Source: Daldinia sp. FL1419
Lineage: Eukaryota; Ascomycota; Sordariomycetes; Xylariales; Hypoxylaceae
Assembly: GCA_025201765.1 (NCBI GenBank)
Contig: MU623461.1
Coordinates: forward strand, 1 to 64,000
Direction: 5' to 3'
DNA length: 64,000 nt
In this document: piece after piece, positions 35,870 to 47,048 of the stretch
How the letters are laid out: each line of letters begins with the position of its first letter
How positions within the stretch are numbered: position 1 is the first letter of the stretch
Program-made: the position numbers and the translations under genes
Notes under the pieces: model-generated
Seen by the model: only the letters and a program-made list of their open reading frames with translations
What the model was told of the DNA's origin: nothing
The model's database searches: none

Positions 35870-37065
35870 TTTCTTAACATGATTTGCGCGGAGCGTAAGC
35901 CTTATGTACCAATTTCTTATATAATACCCGTGGCTTACCTTATGCGATATATCTCCTAGGTGAGGGTGATACATATAATATCCCTGGACTTGCCAATGCA
36001 GCTTTATCTCGCACAGGTGGTTATTAATTACTCTAATAAGACCTTTTTCCTCAACAAATAGGGTGCTATTAATACTGCGAGTTATCTTACAAAAGAAATG
36101 TCCTGATTGATCTATGTAGACGTGTTACTTCAGCTTCACGCCGATATCCCTGCGATGCACCAAAACTTCCCCTTTTTGTGAATTCCGTCCATTTCTCCAT
36201 AACGACGGCTTCAATGTGGCCTGGACTTGGGGTCTGTACAAGGGAGGGTTTCCTCCCTCAACCTCATAGTTGCTGAAAGAGTGGTTGGTTTGAAATACAG
36301 TTTGATTTTGTAGAGCAGATCGGCCACCGTGGTGCGGTCCTGTGCGGTACATTCGAGTATGATGAATAGGAGAATTTTACTATTGACTGTCTCCTGAATA
36401 TACCGAGACATTTCGTTCATAGCCCGCATGTTGGCTGCCGCCATTGCCTGTGCCATAACGAAGTCCCTGTGAGCTCGATCGTGCAACTCGTTGATGGCCT
36501 GTTTAGTAGGCATGGTGATGTCAGCGTCGGTGACTGGTTCATGTGGTGAGCCGTCATCACGGCTTGCCGCGACTTCAGCCTTGATCCTGTTTATTTCCTT
36601 CTGCCTTACTGACTCCCATGTTGGGACTTCATCTTGGGCTTCAGCTTCTCCGTTAGGACGCGCGCTCTCATCGTAATTTTCTGGATTGATCAGATGCCAA
36701 ATCTTCAACGTAGATGCAGTCCATTGAACACATGCAATCCAGTAAGGATAGTCTTTTCTGGAGTTTAAATGGTACATTGGTGCAAGGGAAAATAACTTGG
36801 TTGGGTTTTCTTTAGTTTTATATATTGAAATTAATAATTTAAGCGTAAACTGGATTTACAATGAGGTATTTAAAAAATATTAGTTTATGCAGAGCATAAG
36901 CTTTATGCACCTATATAACTAACTAGGTATTAACCGTAGTTAACTAACTAGTTTATTACATAATAGTTATCCGTGGCCTAGGCCACAATCAGGTACCCGT
37001 AGCCTTTGAGGCGGCTAGCCTACAGCGTTACATAGCTGTGGCTCAGTAACGCTGTAGGCTCACCC
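35870..37065 (-). mobile_element. LTR-retrotransposon fragment with gag
   Basis: A minus-strand frame (36211-36777, 188 aa) reads MYHLNSRKDYPYWIACVQWT near the start and contains AMAAANMRAMNEMSRYIQETV, resembling the N-terminal region of fungal Copia-type gag polyproteins. After a frameshift near 36215 the sequence continues as IEAVVMEKWTEFTKRGSF. On each side is a similar word: TTTATGCAGAGCATAAGC (36883-36900) and TTTGCGCGGAGCGTAAGC (35882-35899), plausibly remains of two LTRs in the same orientation. No pol is present, so the element is deleted to about 1.2 kb. Confidence 0.5.
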
Positions 37066-37211
37066 TGTCGGGCCTGTGAGACGTTTAACCATTCCGCTGT
37101 TCTACACAAACCTCGAGTCCAGTGATCATCATCCCCTCCACGTACAGAAATCGAAGGACAAGGGAAGCGAAAATTCCAATCATATCGACGGCGAGACAGC
37201 CAAATTATACC

Positions 37212-38198
37212 ATGCGAAAAGTAGAAGTGTCCGAAGAGGAAGAATTGGGGGAGCTGGAAGATAAGACCGAAGCCCTCACGCTTCGATCAAAACGCACCGA
37301 AAGGGCCAAGAAAAAGCAGGCAAAGAGGGTCAAAAAGACCAGTCGCAATTCTCAAGATCTATTAATAAATCTACCCTACGAGCTCGTATTGGAAATACTA
37401 GCCCTACTCCGCCCAAGTGACATTTTTAATCTGCAACGAGTTAACCGTTCATTCTACCATTTCATCGTCCAAGAGGAGCGCCGAATTTCGAGAGCCATTA
37501 CCGGTTGGCGTTACGTCTGTCTGGAGAAATGCTTCAGATTACCCGTGCTTATGGAGAATATCGACCCTAGCGTACACGCAATCATTCAAAGTCCCGAGCG
37601 ACAGGAGCTTCTCGTCATCCACAAGAAACCTTACCAGCATATCCAATCTCCGAATCCTACGGAGATATGCACCTGTCTGACTTGTTTGTTAAGATGGTCG
37701 GCACTCTGCTTAATCGTCGACTTTGCTCACTGGCAGCGAAATCTGGATATTGGGGAGCCGATTCCCATGATCCCACGAGGGAAACATCCAGAGTGGAATC
37801 AAAATATGATTGCGTCGAATGCCGCTATTGTGCGGAAAGCCCTACGTAACCCGCTGTGGCATGCACGACTTCTTGAGGCGCACCTGGATTCGACGACGAG
37901 GTCCATAAGTCGACACGCTGCGAACAAGGGTAATAAGAGGAGACGTTTCCGCATGTTGAAAGAAGACATGGAGTCAGGTTCGGATTTATTCCTGGAAAAG
38001 AGCGGACCACCGAGCTTCGACTTCCCCTTCCATAGAGACAATTATTACATGCTAGAGGCATACCTCCCGAACAGAGGTTGGAGTGCAGAGAACAATAGGT
38101 GGATGTATGTGCCCGCGGAGCAACACGACACAGACATTCAGTATATCGTCAACTGGTCCAAAAGGCGTCACGTTGCGGCTCCGAGATCAGGAAATTAG
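37212..38198 (+). CDS. F-box protein
   Basis: Single exon, 328 aa from the ATG at 37212; an upstream in-frame ATG at 37122 would add 30 residues. A basic, charged N-terminus (ERAKKKQAKRVKK) precedes an F-box at about residues 53-90: INLPYELVLEILALLRPSD, then LQRVNRSFYHFI. A short Cys motif TCLTCLLRW follows, then a substrate-side region with W and Y residues. F-box proteins recruit targets to SCF ubiquitin ligases. It belongs to a large fungal family (F-box plus unknown C-terminus), and its target is unknown. It is not obviously of the same subfamily as the two dead genes at 16.4 and 53.6 kb. Confidence 0.85.
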   Translation: MRKVEVSEEEELGELEDKTEALTLRSKRTERAKKKQAKRVKKTSRNSQDLLINLPYELVLEILALLRPSDIFNLQRVNRSFYHFIVQEERRISRAITGWRYVCLEKCFRLPVLMENIDPSVHAIIQSPERQELLVIHKKPYQHIQSPNPTEICTCLTCLLRWSALCLIVDFAHWQRNLDIGEPIPMIPRGKHPEWNQNMIASNAAIVRKALRNPLWHARLLEAHLDSTTRSISRHAANKGNKRRRFRMLKEDMESGSDLFLEKSGPPSFDFPFHRDNYYMLEAYLPNRGWSAENNRWMYVPAEQHDTDIQYIVNWSKRRHVAAPRSGN

Positions 38199-38537
38199 AC
38201 GTTGCCTATTAAAAGGGAGAGACTCTAAATGATACATTTTCCCCGTCGCCCCCTTGGCCTTTCTTCAGCCTCAAACCGCCGAGGACCTTTAAGTGCAACG
38301 CCGTAGACCCCGGATACGCCTTGGAGTACTAGATACCACCATACCCTTCGCAGCCTCCAGAGAGTACACATTGCCGTTTCCGTGAGATATCCCCAGTCCA
38401 CCAGCCCATCTTTGAAAGATCAAATATCCCGTAACGCCCGCACCCTCTAAACTTTGACCGCCCCAGATATCTACACTCCGGAGAAGGCCGGCTCCGATAC
38501 CACCAGTTCAGCAGAAATCCATTCTATGTTTTCGAAA
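38199..38537. other. Convergent 3' intergenic region
   Basis: No coding sequence supported. Confidence 0.5.
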
Positions 38538-39203
38538 TCAATAAAGCACACAGCACAGCGCCCGCATGCAAGTCCTTCTAGGCCTCGACTCATTTTGCGT
38601 AAAAGTATACCCGGACAGCTCGCTCTCGTGGGGCGTATTCCCCACCGTCTCACTAGACCGGCCTCCTCCCCCTCCACTCTGATACCGCAACGGCGTGTCC
38701 TGGCCCCGTAGCGTCGAATCCCTCGTTCTCGAGTGCAGCACGATATCGCTCTGGCTCTCGTGATACATCTCTGTCACCGCTCTCTGGCTCGTGATCGGAC
38801 TAAGCATGACCGGCTCCGGCTGGCGTATCTCGCAAATCCAGCTCCCAAACGACGACCCCGATCCCTCCGTCGTAGCGCTCCCCCGCCGTGTCGTCGCGCT
38901 CCGCATCTTACGCCGGAGGTAGTCGAGGTCGATGAGCCGAGGTTTGCTCGGGCTGCGGAGACCCGTCTGCGCGGTCCCCTTGATGATCGTGTCTTCGAAG
39001 CTTGATTCCGATGGGTACGCTATGCTGTCCCGGATCACGACCGATTCCCGCTTCGAGAACCGGTCGCTCGCGAGCTCCGGGTCCCGCCTGCGCAGCATCC
39101 ATATCTGGGGGCGGGCGGCCGCCGCTTGTGGGCTCTGGGGCGCGGTGGCGTAGAACGAGATGGTGCTGGCGGAGTCGGCGAAACTAGGGCGGCTTTCTTC
39201 CAT
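38538..39203 (-). CDS. Hypothetical, Ser/Arg-rich
   Basis: 221 aa from ATG 39203 (MEESRPSFADSASTISFYAT); the open frame extends upstream to 39416 but the extra part looks like untranslated leader. Rich in Ser, Arg, Pro and Thr, with a core RLIDLDYLRRKMRSATTRRG and a clear G/C third-position bias. Ends in a Cys-containing tail TCMRALCCVLY. No membrane helix or signal peptide, no family recognised; probably disordered. Confidence 0.6.
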   Translation of the reverse strand: MEESRPSFADSASTISFYATAPQSPQAAAARPQIWMLRRRDPELASDRFSKRESVVIRDSIAYPSESSFEDTIIKGTAQTGLRSPSKPRLIDLDYLRRKMRSATTRRGSATTEGSGSSFGSWICEIRQPEPVMLSPITSQRAVTEMYHESQSDIVLHSRTRDSTLRGQDTPLRYQSGGGGGRSSETVGNTPHESELSGYTFTQNESRPRRTCMRALCCVLY

Positions 39204-40385
39204 GGCGTTGGGGGCCGAGCGTTTTGGACATTTGCTTTTTTCAAGGATCTTTTGATCCGGCGGGACGGGATGGATATGGGTAAAGGTAATAATAAAAGAT
39301 TGAAGAGGGGGGGATGCCTTCGTGTATAGGGCTGGTCGTTCCCGGTTTTTTCTGATGGTTCCTGCGATGCCGAGGGGCGAATAGAATGGGCGGTGGGCTC
39401 CACTGGGTCTTTTCATGCGCGGCGGCGGTGGGCTCGAAGCGTCCCTATTGGGCAGGACGCGCGAGAAGATGGATCATGGTCTTTCGGGCTTGCTGTCAAC
39501 TTACGTGGCATGGAGTATGCGTTATTATATGCAGCGCTGCACCATTCATAAATTTTTGGCAGACAGGTATGGTGGTGAGGTGTTGGGTATCGAGGCGATA
39601 CTCGTTCGACGTCGGTGCCAATGATGTTGGAACAGGTCGGTTTGGGTTGGGACCTGATTGGTCGCCTGTTTATTTGATGTTGAGTATAGCCAATGGTATA
39701 AAGACCTATATCGTTTGAGAGTAACCATGATTTTGAAGCAAGTCATTCGTGAGCTTTCCATGATTGCCTTAGGTAGGTAGGTAGGTACTCTTCTATGTGT
39801 TGCGATTGTCATTCCTTTGATTACCTAGGTAATGAAAGCATGCAATCAGGATCCAAGAACATGGTTCTAAGATCAGATCATAAAATGCTACAACTAACAT
39901 ATAATTAGGTACCTACCTTGGTATTATTCACTATGCGAGTAAGGATATAGTACTCAAGTGTTGTTTGTTAACTTGGCTTTTTTCTACTTTGGCTACCTCC
40001 CTAGCACTCAAACAACAAGACCTACTGCTGTTCTATTATTTGCTTGGTGTTTTATTGTGTATCGGCCGAATGCAGTTCCTGCGAGAATCTTGTTTATTTA
40101 AAAAGCTTTGCTAATAAAGATTCTAGTATATACTAGGCGTATCACGTACGGATGTCCTCAGACATACTACCAAACCCCGATATTCTACTTGTTTCTATCC
40201 TCTATATATGGGATGTATTTGATAGCTTCACGTCCACTATTAAGTAATAATATATATATAATGTCATACAAATAATTTAATTAATTAATTCTCATCATCT
40301 AGATCGCTGTATAGATTGATATTATCCGTCCTTCTCATCCCAGGGGCCTGGTACTCACTTGTACAAGCAACCTCTTTTCCAATTC
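39204..40385. other. Intergenic, no gene seen
   Basis: Contains GTAGGTAGGTAGGTA (about 39774-39788), the palindrome TTACCTAGGTAA (39821-39832) and a TA-repeat near 40250. No supported frame. Confidence 0.5.
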
Positions 40386-40733
40386 TCAACACCCGTGGCG
40401 TGCGTTCATAATATCGCTTCTAACTTTAGCATTTCCAATTCGGATCTTTTGTAATTCCCTACGGATGTATGTCAGTTTGTCGATCGCTTCGTTGATTTCC
40501 CGATAGGCGGCGGGATCGCTTCGGAAGTCCTCCTTTATACTGTTCAGCAGAGTAAGAGCGATCTTGGCATCGTCGACATCTCGCTCAATGTAGTCGTCGT
40601 CTTCGGGGTCAGCAAGGACCTCGGCGGCTCGGCGTGGGAGACTGGCTTCGACTTGTAACAGGTGTCGCATGACCTTCTTGATGTCATGAGCGTACTCGAC
40701 CTCGAAGTACGGGATCGAAACTCTGGTTGCCAT
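40386..40733 (-). CDS. Small helical hypothetical protein A
   Basis: 115 aa from MATRVSIPYF (ATG 40733, good context); the frame extends to 40793 without homology. Predicted almost entirely alpha-helical, acidic in the middle (ADPEDDDYIERDVDDAKIAL) and basic toward the end (LTYIRRELQKIRIGNAKVR). No signal peptide or membrane segment. It resembles in size and layout the ORFs at 42088, 47049 and 51207: helix, acidic/Pro turn, ER..DA helix, spacer, then NEAIDKL..-type helix. Function unknown. Confidence 0.6.
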   Translation of the reverse strand: MATRVSIPYFEVEYAHDIKKVMRHLLQVEASLPRRAAEVLADPEDDDYIERDVDDAKIALTLLNSIKEDFRSDPAAYREINEAIDKLTYIRRELQKIRIGNAKVRSDIMNARHGC

Positions 40734-42087
40734 ATTGGATGGTCGTGAGAATTGATATTGAGTTGTGTAAAGGTTAGTTTGTGTAAGAGGCAACCGGAAG
40801 GAATTCCTGTAGCAATATGCTAGAGTTGTTGGTAGAAAGAATTATGTTGGTTTGGTTTGTGGAAGAATGTTCAGCTAGGACTTGTGGCGATTATATATAC
40901 CTGGGCGGGCAGTGGATTACGGCGCCACAAAGAGGATACCAAATAAAGTGCTTATACGAAAATTAAGACAGTAATGAATGTGTTATGACTCTAAAATGAA
41001 GGGCCTTGTTACACTTAGTTCTTTGTTCCGTTGGTGTAATAACAATGCGTTACTGTAACTTATCATTATACCTACTTATCTTGCCTACCTAGGCACCACG
41101 CAATAATTAAACAAATTAAGCTAAAAACAATGGTAGAAAAACATCGATATTCATAACAAAGGAAAGGTCAAATAGCTTCTCGTGAATGGGAATAATTAAA
41201 TTAATATAATCGGGTTCTTTACAACGTTACATTTTTCCAAAGGTATTTATATAAAGGAATCGTGAGATGTCATGTCTTAAAATTTGATTTTAGGTGTTTG
41301 GAAATTTAATCATGTTAATTATTCCTTACCCAAATACTTACGTACCTCTAAACTAACATCGTGGCATTTACTGCTTACGTTGAATCTCTCTATTACAAAA
41401 GTTTATAGAGAAATGTCAGCCTGCAGCTAAACCGCAATGCGTTGCCGTAAGTGAACAAATTGCAGTATGGTATTTATTCTATTTAAACCTATATTGACTC
41501 GACGTAGCCGGTATAATAGGATGCTGGTATCTATGGGTTAAAGATTATAGGAATTACCTTAACATCTATTGGACTACGATATTTGGGTTCTCTTGCTTTC
41601 CCTGACTGTCTTACTCTCAAGGGGAATGAGAGGGAATCCATGAATCATAGTTGCGAGTTGAAAGAATATCAGCATGGCCCTTAAATGTATGGTTTATAGG
41701 TTACCAATTTAAAATCGTGAATTTTACTCTAAACATTGAGTATGATTCTATAGTTCTTCAGAGATATTATTCACCCATGGTACATACGTAAGTATTCCTT
41801 CCGCCCTAGCTCCTATTTTCCGAGCTCTGGATCTGAAAATAAAGAATAATCATGATGCAATCCGTTTAAACCTTCTTATATTTACTACTGCGATAGTAGA
41901 AACGCCACAAGCGGCTAATATACACTTAACTGTGACCTGGACTATCATAGCACCTAGGTATATTCCCTAGGTATAAGGATCCAAATAAGCTCAAATAACC
42001 TCAGTATTCTATGTTTATTACCCTTTCTTAAAAAGAGTGTATGAAATTCCCCAGGGGGAGAAGTTGCTCGTACTTAGTACCAGTATA
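40734..42087. other. Gene-poor A+T-leaning spacer
   Basis: No supported frame over 1.35 kb. CCTAGG words at 41088 and 41953-41971. Confidence 0.5.
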
Positions 42088-42606
42088 CTACGTCATGCGC
42101 ATTCTCCACTGGTTAAACCCACCTTTATAGAATCGAACTGAATAGTATGCTGTTATAACATCCAGTCTACTTAACGCATGATTGATCCTCATTTGGTCGG
42201 ATTTGCTGGGATTTGGCTTTGCTATTTCTCGTCTAAAGTATTCTTCGAGAGCTCCTCTTGCATCTTGAACAGCCGGGAGAAGCCTTATTTCGAGATCCCG
42301 TCTTTCTTCCGGAGTCAAGGGCACCATCTCGACAGGTAGTTGATCAAGAGCTGTTTTGTGTATCGAGATTGCTTGCGTCAGTAGATCGAGACCCACAGAG
42401 TCACAGATATCCATGTCTATGATGATATCGCGTATGGACTTGAGTTCAATCATCCTGCGAGGAAGGTCACTGGTCCGGAGTTAGCTAAGATATGTGGTGC
42501 TAATAAAGGATGAGAGAGAGACGTACAATTTAGGCCGGTTCCGATAAAATTTATATATGGAAACGACGATAAGAGAGACAATAACAGCAAGGCCTTCCTT
42601 TGTCAT
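42088..42606 (-). CDS. Small helical hypothetical B with N-terminal membrane anchor
   Basis: Two exons: 42527-42606 and 42088-42454, separated by a GTACGT...CGCAG intron of 72 bp with CTAAC; 148 aa. The first exon encodes MTKEGLAVIVSLIVVSIYKF then YRNRPK, a short membrane anchor followed by basic residues (cytoplasmic side likely after the helix). The second encodes a helical domain: LLTQAISIHKTALDQLP, PLTPEERRDLEIRLLPAVQD, and QMRINHALSRLDVITAYYS. Without the exon the protein would start at an internal Met (42453) and lack the anchor. No family recognised. Confidence 0.6.
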
Positions 42607-43028
42607 AGTGAGGAGAAATATATTCGTAATTTGAGCTGACTCTATTTCTACGACTTACAGATTCAAAATAAGAACAACTCGAGAATATAGATCTGATTGA
42701 TCATCGTGGATTGGGCACTCCAAGACAATAATCATGCGCGATTCATTATGCCCTTATATAGACTAAGAACTATCAATACACTTTTGTCGTTACACGTATG
42801 TTCTCAAAGCGATTGCCATGGGAACTAAAATGGTCTTTGTTCTAGGTGTTTCGTCTAGATTCCCGGCGCATGGGGCTTTGGATAGAGAGGTCTAAAAATA
42901 TCGTATAAAATTCTTATCTGTAACAAATTTATTTAGCTTTAGAACGTGAATTACAATGGGGTGGTAACCGTTTCAGGATATCCTAGGCGGGTTGGTTTCC
43001 TGTTTTCGTTTCCGAATATTCGTCGTCC
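42607..43028. other. Spacer left of the non-LTR insertion
   Basis: No gene. Ends with the left target duplication AATATTCGTCGTCC at 43015-43028. Confidence 0.5.
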
Positions 43029-43127
43029 TCTCCGGAACACGGTTCCTACCCGGAACAAGTACCAAAAGATGGACCGGATACCTGTATTATAATTTAGGTA
43101 AATCGGAGTAGTAAATATAATAATAAT
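43029..43127 (+). mobile_element. Second, 5'-truncated copy of the non-LTR insertion
   Basis: Begins TCTCCGGAACACGG and follows the last 85 bp of the 14408-14611 element, including CCCGGAACAA, GATGGACCGGATACCTGTA and the GTAAATCGG.GTAGTAA end, then a TAATAATAAT tail. Flanked by a 14-bp duplication, AATATTCGTCGTCC (43015-43028) and AATATTCATCGTCC (43128-43141), one transition apart. At 99 bp it is cut at the 5' end, as is typical for target-primed insertions. Confidence 0.85.
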
Positions 43128-43141
43128 AATATTCATCGTCC

Positions 43142-44502
43142 ACGGCTGTATTGAAATTTTCCGTTTACTCGTTTATCATAGACTACCTAATCAATATGTT
43201 CTATTACCTGATTCTCTCCGTGGTTGGTCTCTTGTAATCGCATAGATCAGGTTGGGTATTATACTTGACTTATTTATTGCTGTCGTCCGCACCGGAGGCA
43301 CTGCATTTGACTCCACGACTGGGAACGTATATAACAATAATTTTAGATAGTTGGCAATGTGTGAGGTTTTGAATGGCCTCGAGTTGCCGTGGGTCTGGAT
43401 CAGTTCGAATTATACCTAGGTGCCTGCCTACCTTACTGACGTACAACCATAAATAAATATAGCATGGCTTGAGAAGCGAGGGGCTAGATGCTATATTTAT
43501 TATTATGACAAGGTAGCTCTTATACCAACATGGAAAAAAAGCGAGTTCCCTCCAGTACTGGGGTACGGGCAGGCCAGCTTCTACGATATAACCAATCAGA
43601 GTCGACCAATAACTCATAATTGGACAAAGACCCGATGGCGACACATCGCGACACATCGCGACATTCCACCTCCAATTGTCATCATCAAACTTGGAAGAGC
43701 ATGCTTTACGTGGCTTCCCGAGCTATCTTTACTTATGAATAATGATCTTATATCCTAAACTAGCTTTTTCTTATCATTAAATATGACAAATTACTTAGTG
43801 ACAGATATCTTAGCATTCCAAGCTGAAAATCCTCGCAAGTGGCGCCTCATACGCATGTAAAGACCACGCCGCATGTATCGGTTATTGGCCATCCTTGACT
43901 GTACTACGTATTTTCACCTGAAGGATCTAAATGCTATGTCTTCATTGGCAGTCGTAGTATCGGACATGGCAAGCCATCTCCGAGATCCTAGGATGTTCTA
44001 AGGTGTCCATTGCTACACCTACCCGGGATATTATCATCTCGCATGAGATGAGGGGAAAGATTTCGGGCTTGACGAACCTGTCTCAAAAATTCGTTCGGGA
44101 CTTTTGCCATCGAAGTCTTACTTCGGGTGTGAGTGAGCGTATTCTAGACCGAGCTGTTATAGATAGGTACTTGGATCTACGGTCATACAACACCACCAGC
44201 CACTTAGGTAGTTCTACCATAAATCTCCAGATATTAATTAGTGCTAGAGGCCATGAGGAGCTCTAGTTTCTAGGCCGGGACACGGCACCCCCACGCCCGG
44301 GGACCCTGAGCCGGATTTCTGGATGGGTAATAGTAGCACACAGCTAATTATTGTTATCGATGATACCATAGCACCGGCGCCATAGTACCCTCCTCCCGGC
44401 TCCATATCTAGTATATATATATATATTGTTAATCCCGAGGCTCTGGGAACTGTTATAATAAGATCGACTAAAGTTACCTTCCTAGCTTGACGTTGCGCTA
44501 AG
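43142..44502. other. Spacer, no supported gene
   Basis: Contains three tandem GCGACACATC-like units (43639-43663) and a G/C-rich patch at 44275-44335 that loosely resembles the non-LTR 3' end. Open frames at 43270-43656 (minus) and 44003-44266 (plus) have no recognisable features and look random. Confidence 0.5.
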
Positions 44503-46559
44503 ATGGCGACCGTCCTCATTCAGAACATCGGCGACAAGAAGACTGCCACTGAGTCGACTGTTTCGCTTAACAGTGATGATGTACCACCATTGGGAGTGCC
44601 AAAGCAGGAGAAGCGCTTCTGGTTCCAACGTACCAAGGGCTTCGACATCAATGCGATCGCGACCCAGGTAATAAACTCATAAACCAAGTATACAATATCC
44701 AAGGCGTAACTAACAGACACGCGCACAGCCCAGCGTCTTCGACGACCCTCAAACAGCAGAAAATTATCAACCCCGCGACGACTGGTACGCCACACCCCAA
44801 TACAACCCAACTTTTGTAACATAACAAAATCTCATCCGTTACCTAACAGGGAAAACTTACATCGCTTTGATCCGAAAGCGCGATGGACGTGGGCTGAGGA
44901 GTACGCAATCGTCCGAAAAATCGACTGGCGAATCATGATCTGGGCATGCGTCATGTTCATGGCGCTCGAGTTGGACAGGGCAAATTTATCACAGGCGCTA
45001 ACAGATAACTTCCTCAACGATCTCCATTTTACTACGAACGGTGAGTTGGGTCCGTTGGTTTTTTTGAGGATAGTCGGGTGCTGATTAGGGGTTGTTCTAG
45101 ACTATAATCTTGGTAACACCGTATTCAAGCTGTCGTTTCTGGTTGCGGAGTTGCCCTCCCAGCTCGTGTCGAAGTGGATGGGGCCTGATCGATGGATCCC
45201 GAGTCAAATGGTTTTGTGGTCGATTGCTGCTGGCGGCCAGTTTTGGCTTTCGGGGAGGAGCTCGTTTTTGGCGACACGGGCTCTTCTAGGTATACTCCAG
45301 GGGGGGTTCATTCCTGATGTAAGTCAATTATCATTCGGGATTGCTGGGGCTGTAGGTACTAACCACTTGGACCTAGGTCATCCTATACTTATCGTACTTC
45401 TACAAGCACCATGAACTGACTATTCGACTTGGCTTCTTTTGGACTATGATGAGCGTCGCCGATATTCTCTCTGCCCTTATTGGTGCTGGCCTTTTGAAGA
45501 TGCGAGGTGTTTTGGGCTATGCCGGCTGGCGGTGGTTATTCTTACTAGAAGCTTTGATAACCTTGGTCGTTGGACTCTTCTCGTTCGTCTTGATGCCAGC
45601 CGGCCCTTGTCAAACCGCAAGTTGGTTTCGAGGGAAGAACGGTTGGTTCACCCCTCGCGAAGAGACCATCATCGTCAATCGAGTTCTGCGAGAAGACCCA
45701 AGCAAGAGCGGTATGCACAACCGCCAGCCTATCACGCCGAAACTGCTATGGAAATGTCTTCAAGATTTCGATCTTTGGCCGCTGTACATCATCGGGCTTA
45801 CCTTCCAGATCCCCGCCGTTCCGGAACAGCAGTACCTTACGCTTTCGCTACGACAGATGAAGTTCGATACGTTTACGTCTAATCTGCTGTCGATTCCATA
45901 TACTGTGCTTCATAGTAAGAAAGCGCCCCTCGATGTAGTACTAATATTCATGAGCTAACTATGAGGGGTAGTCTTCACAATGCTCGCTAATACGTATGCG
46001 GCTGAGATTTTCGGCGAACTCACCTTCGTTGCGATAGTTGGGCAGTTTTGGATTCTACCGTTTCTGATATATCTGAACGTAGCCGACACAGCGAACGCTA
46101 GTAGATGGGTCATCTGGGCTGTGACGACTCTCTTGCTAGCGTATCCGAATGGTATGTCAATAGCCTAGCTCCTTATTCCGTATTGCTGTACCAAGTACTG
46201 ACGATTGGCGAGTAGCCCATGCCATCCAAGTAGCATGGAACTCGCGCAACTCGAATACCGTACGATCTCGTACAGTCTCAGCTGCATGCTACAACATGTT
46301 CTGCCAGGCCGGTGGCATAATCGCATCCAATATTTACCGCGCTGACGATGCGCCACTCTATCGCCGCGGTAATCGTCAGCTCATCGCCATCCTTGCAGGA
46401 AATATCGGTATCTATTGCCTCACCAAGGTTTATTACGTCTCGAGGAACAGGTATCGGGACAAGAAGTGGAATGCCATGACGGCCGAGGAGAAGCTCGAAT
46501 ATCTGTCTACAACAACCGACGAAGGGAATAAGCGCTTGGATTTTCGATTTGCACACTAA
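44503..46559 (+). CDS. MFS permease, ACS (allantoate/Dal5-like) family
   Basis: Seven exons: 44503-44667, 44729-44784, 44850-45040, 45101-45318, 45377-45914, 45972-46151, 46216-46559; 563 aa, all joins in frame. After a hydrophilic N-terminus (SVFDDPQTAENY...HRFDPKARWTWAEEYAIVRKID) the helices begin with WRIMIWACVMFMALELDRANLSQAL. This is the DRxNL-type entry of anion:cation symporters, although the usual L-D-R-x-N position is followed here by LSQAL. Further family blocks are NTVFKLSFLVAELPSQL, ATRALLGILQGGFIPD, and WNSRNSNTVRTRTVSAACYN in the second half. ACS carriers import organic anions such as allantoate, nicotinate, pantothenate or biotin precursors. The substrate cannot be told. Confidence 0.92.
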
Positions 46560-47048
46560 TATAACGATAATTTTCGCATATTCGTAGTTCGGATATTAAG
46601 CCAGTAAGACGCGTTGGAAATCTAGAAAGAAATCATGTTAGCAAATGCGACCCCTATTCGAAGTCGTGGTGGTGCACCTATGTCAACAGCATATTGATAA
46701 GAGATACAAGGGCAGATCATAGGTATCAAGTCACGAATATGTTAAATATTTTCACGATATCACCAAGAGCCTTTGTATTTTGATGGGTTCAGCGTCGCAT
46801 TATTACTTGTGCTAGGTGAGGATATCTAATAAGAATAACGCCTCTGACGCCATGCGTGGTATCTCCCGTGAAAAAAAAGCATCGCAATAGGTATTCGATA
46901 CGGCAAAACACTGCGAAAATGGTTAAAAGAAGTCAGGAGAAAGTCGGCGCCATTTCTCCTGGCCTTGCAAGTGTAGATGCACGGGTTCCGAAATTACCAA
47001 AATCGAAAAATATTTGTTTCCCTCCCCTATTAGACCATAGTCGCAGCT
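46560..47048. other. Convergent 3' spacer
   Basis: No gene seen. Confidence 0.5.

Noticed and set aside
43639..43663. GCGACACATC tandem units as a CRISPR-like array
   Set aside because: Three adjacent short units with no spacers; a simple tandem repeat in a eukaryote.
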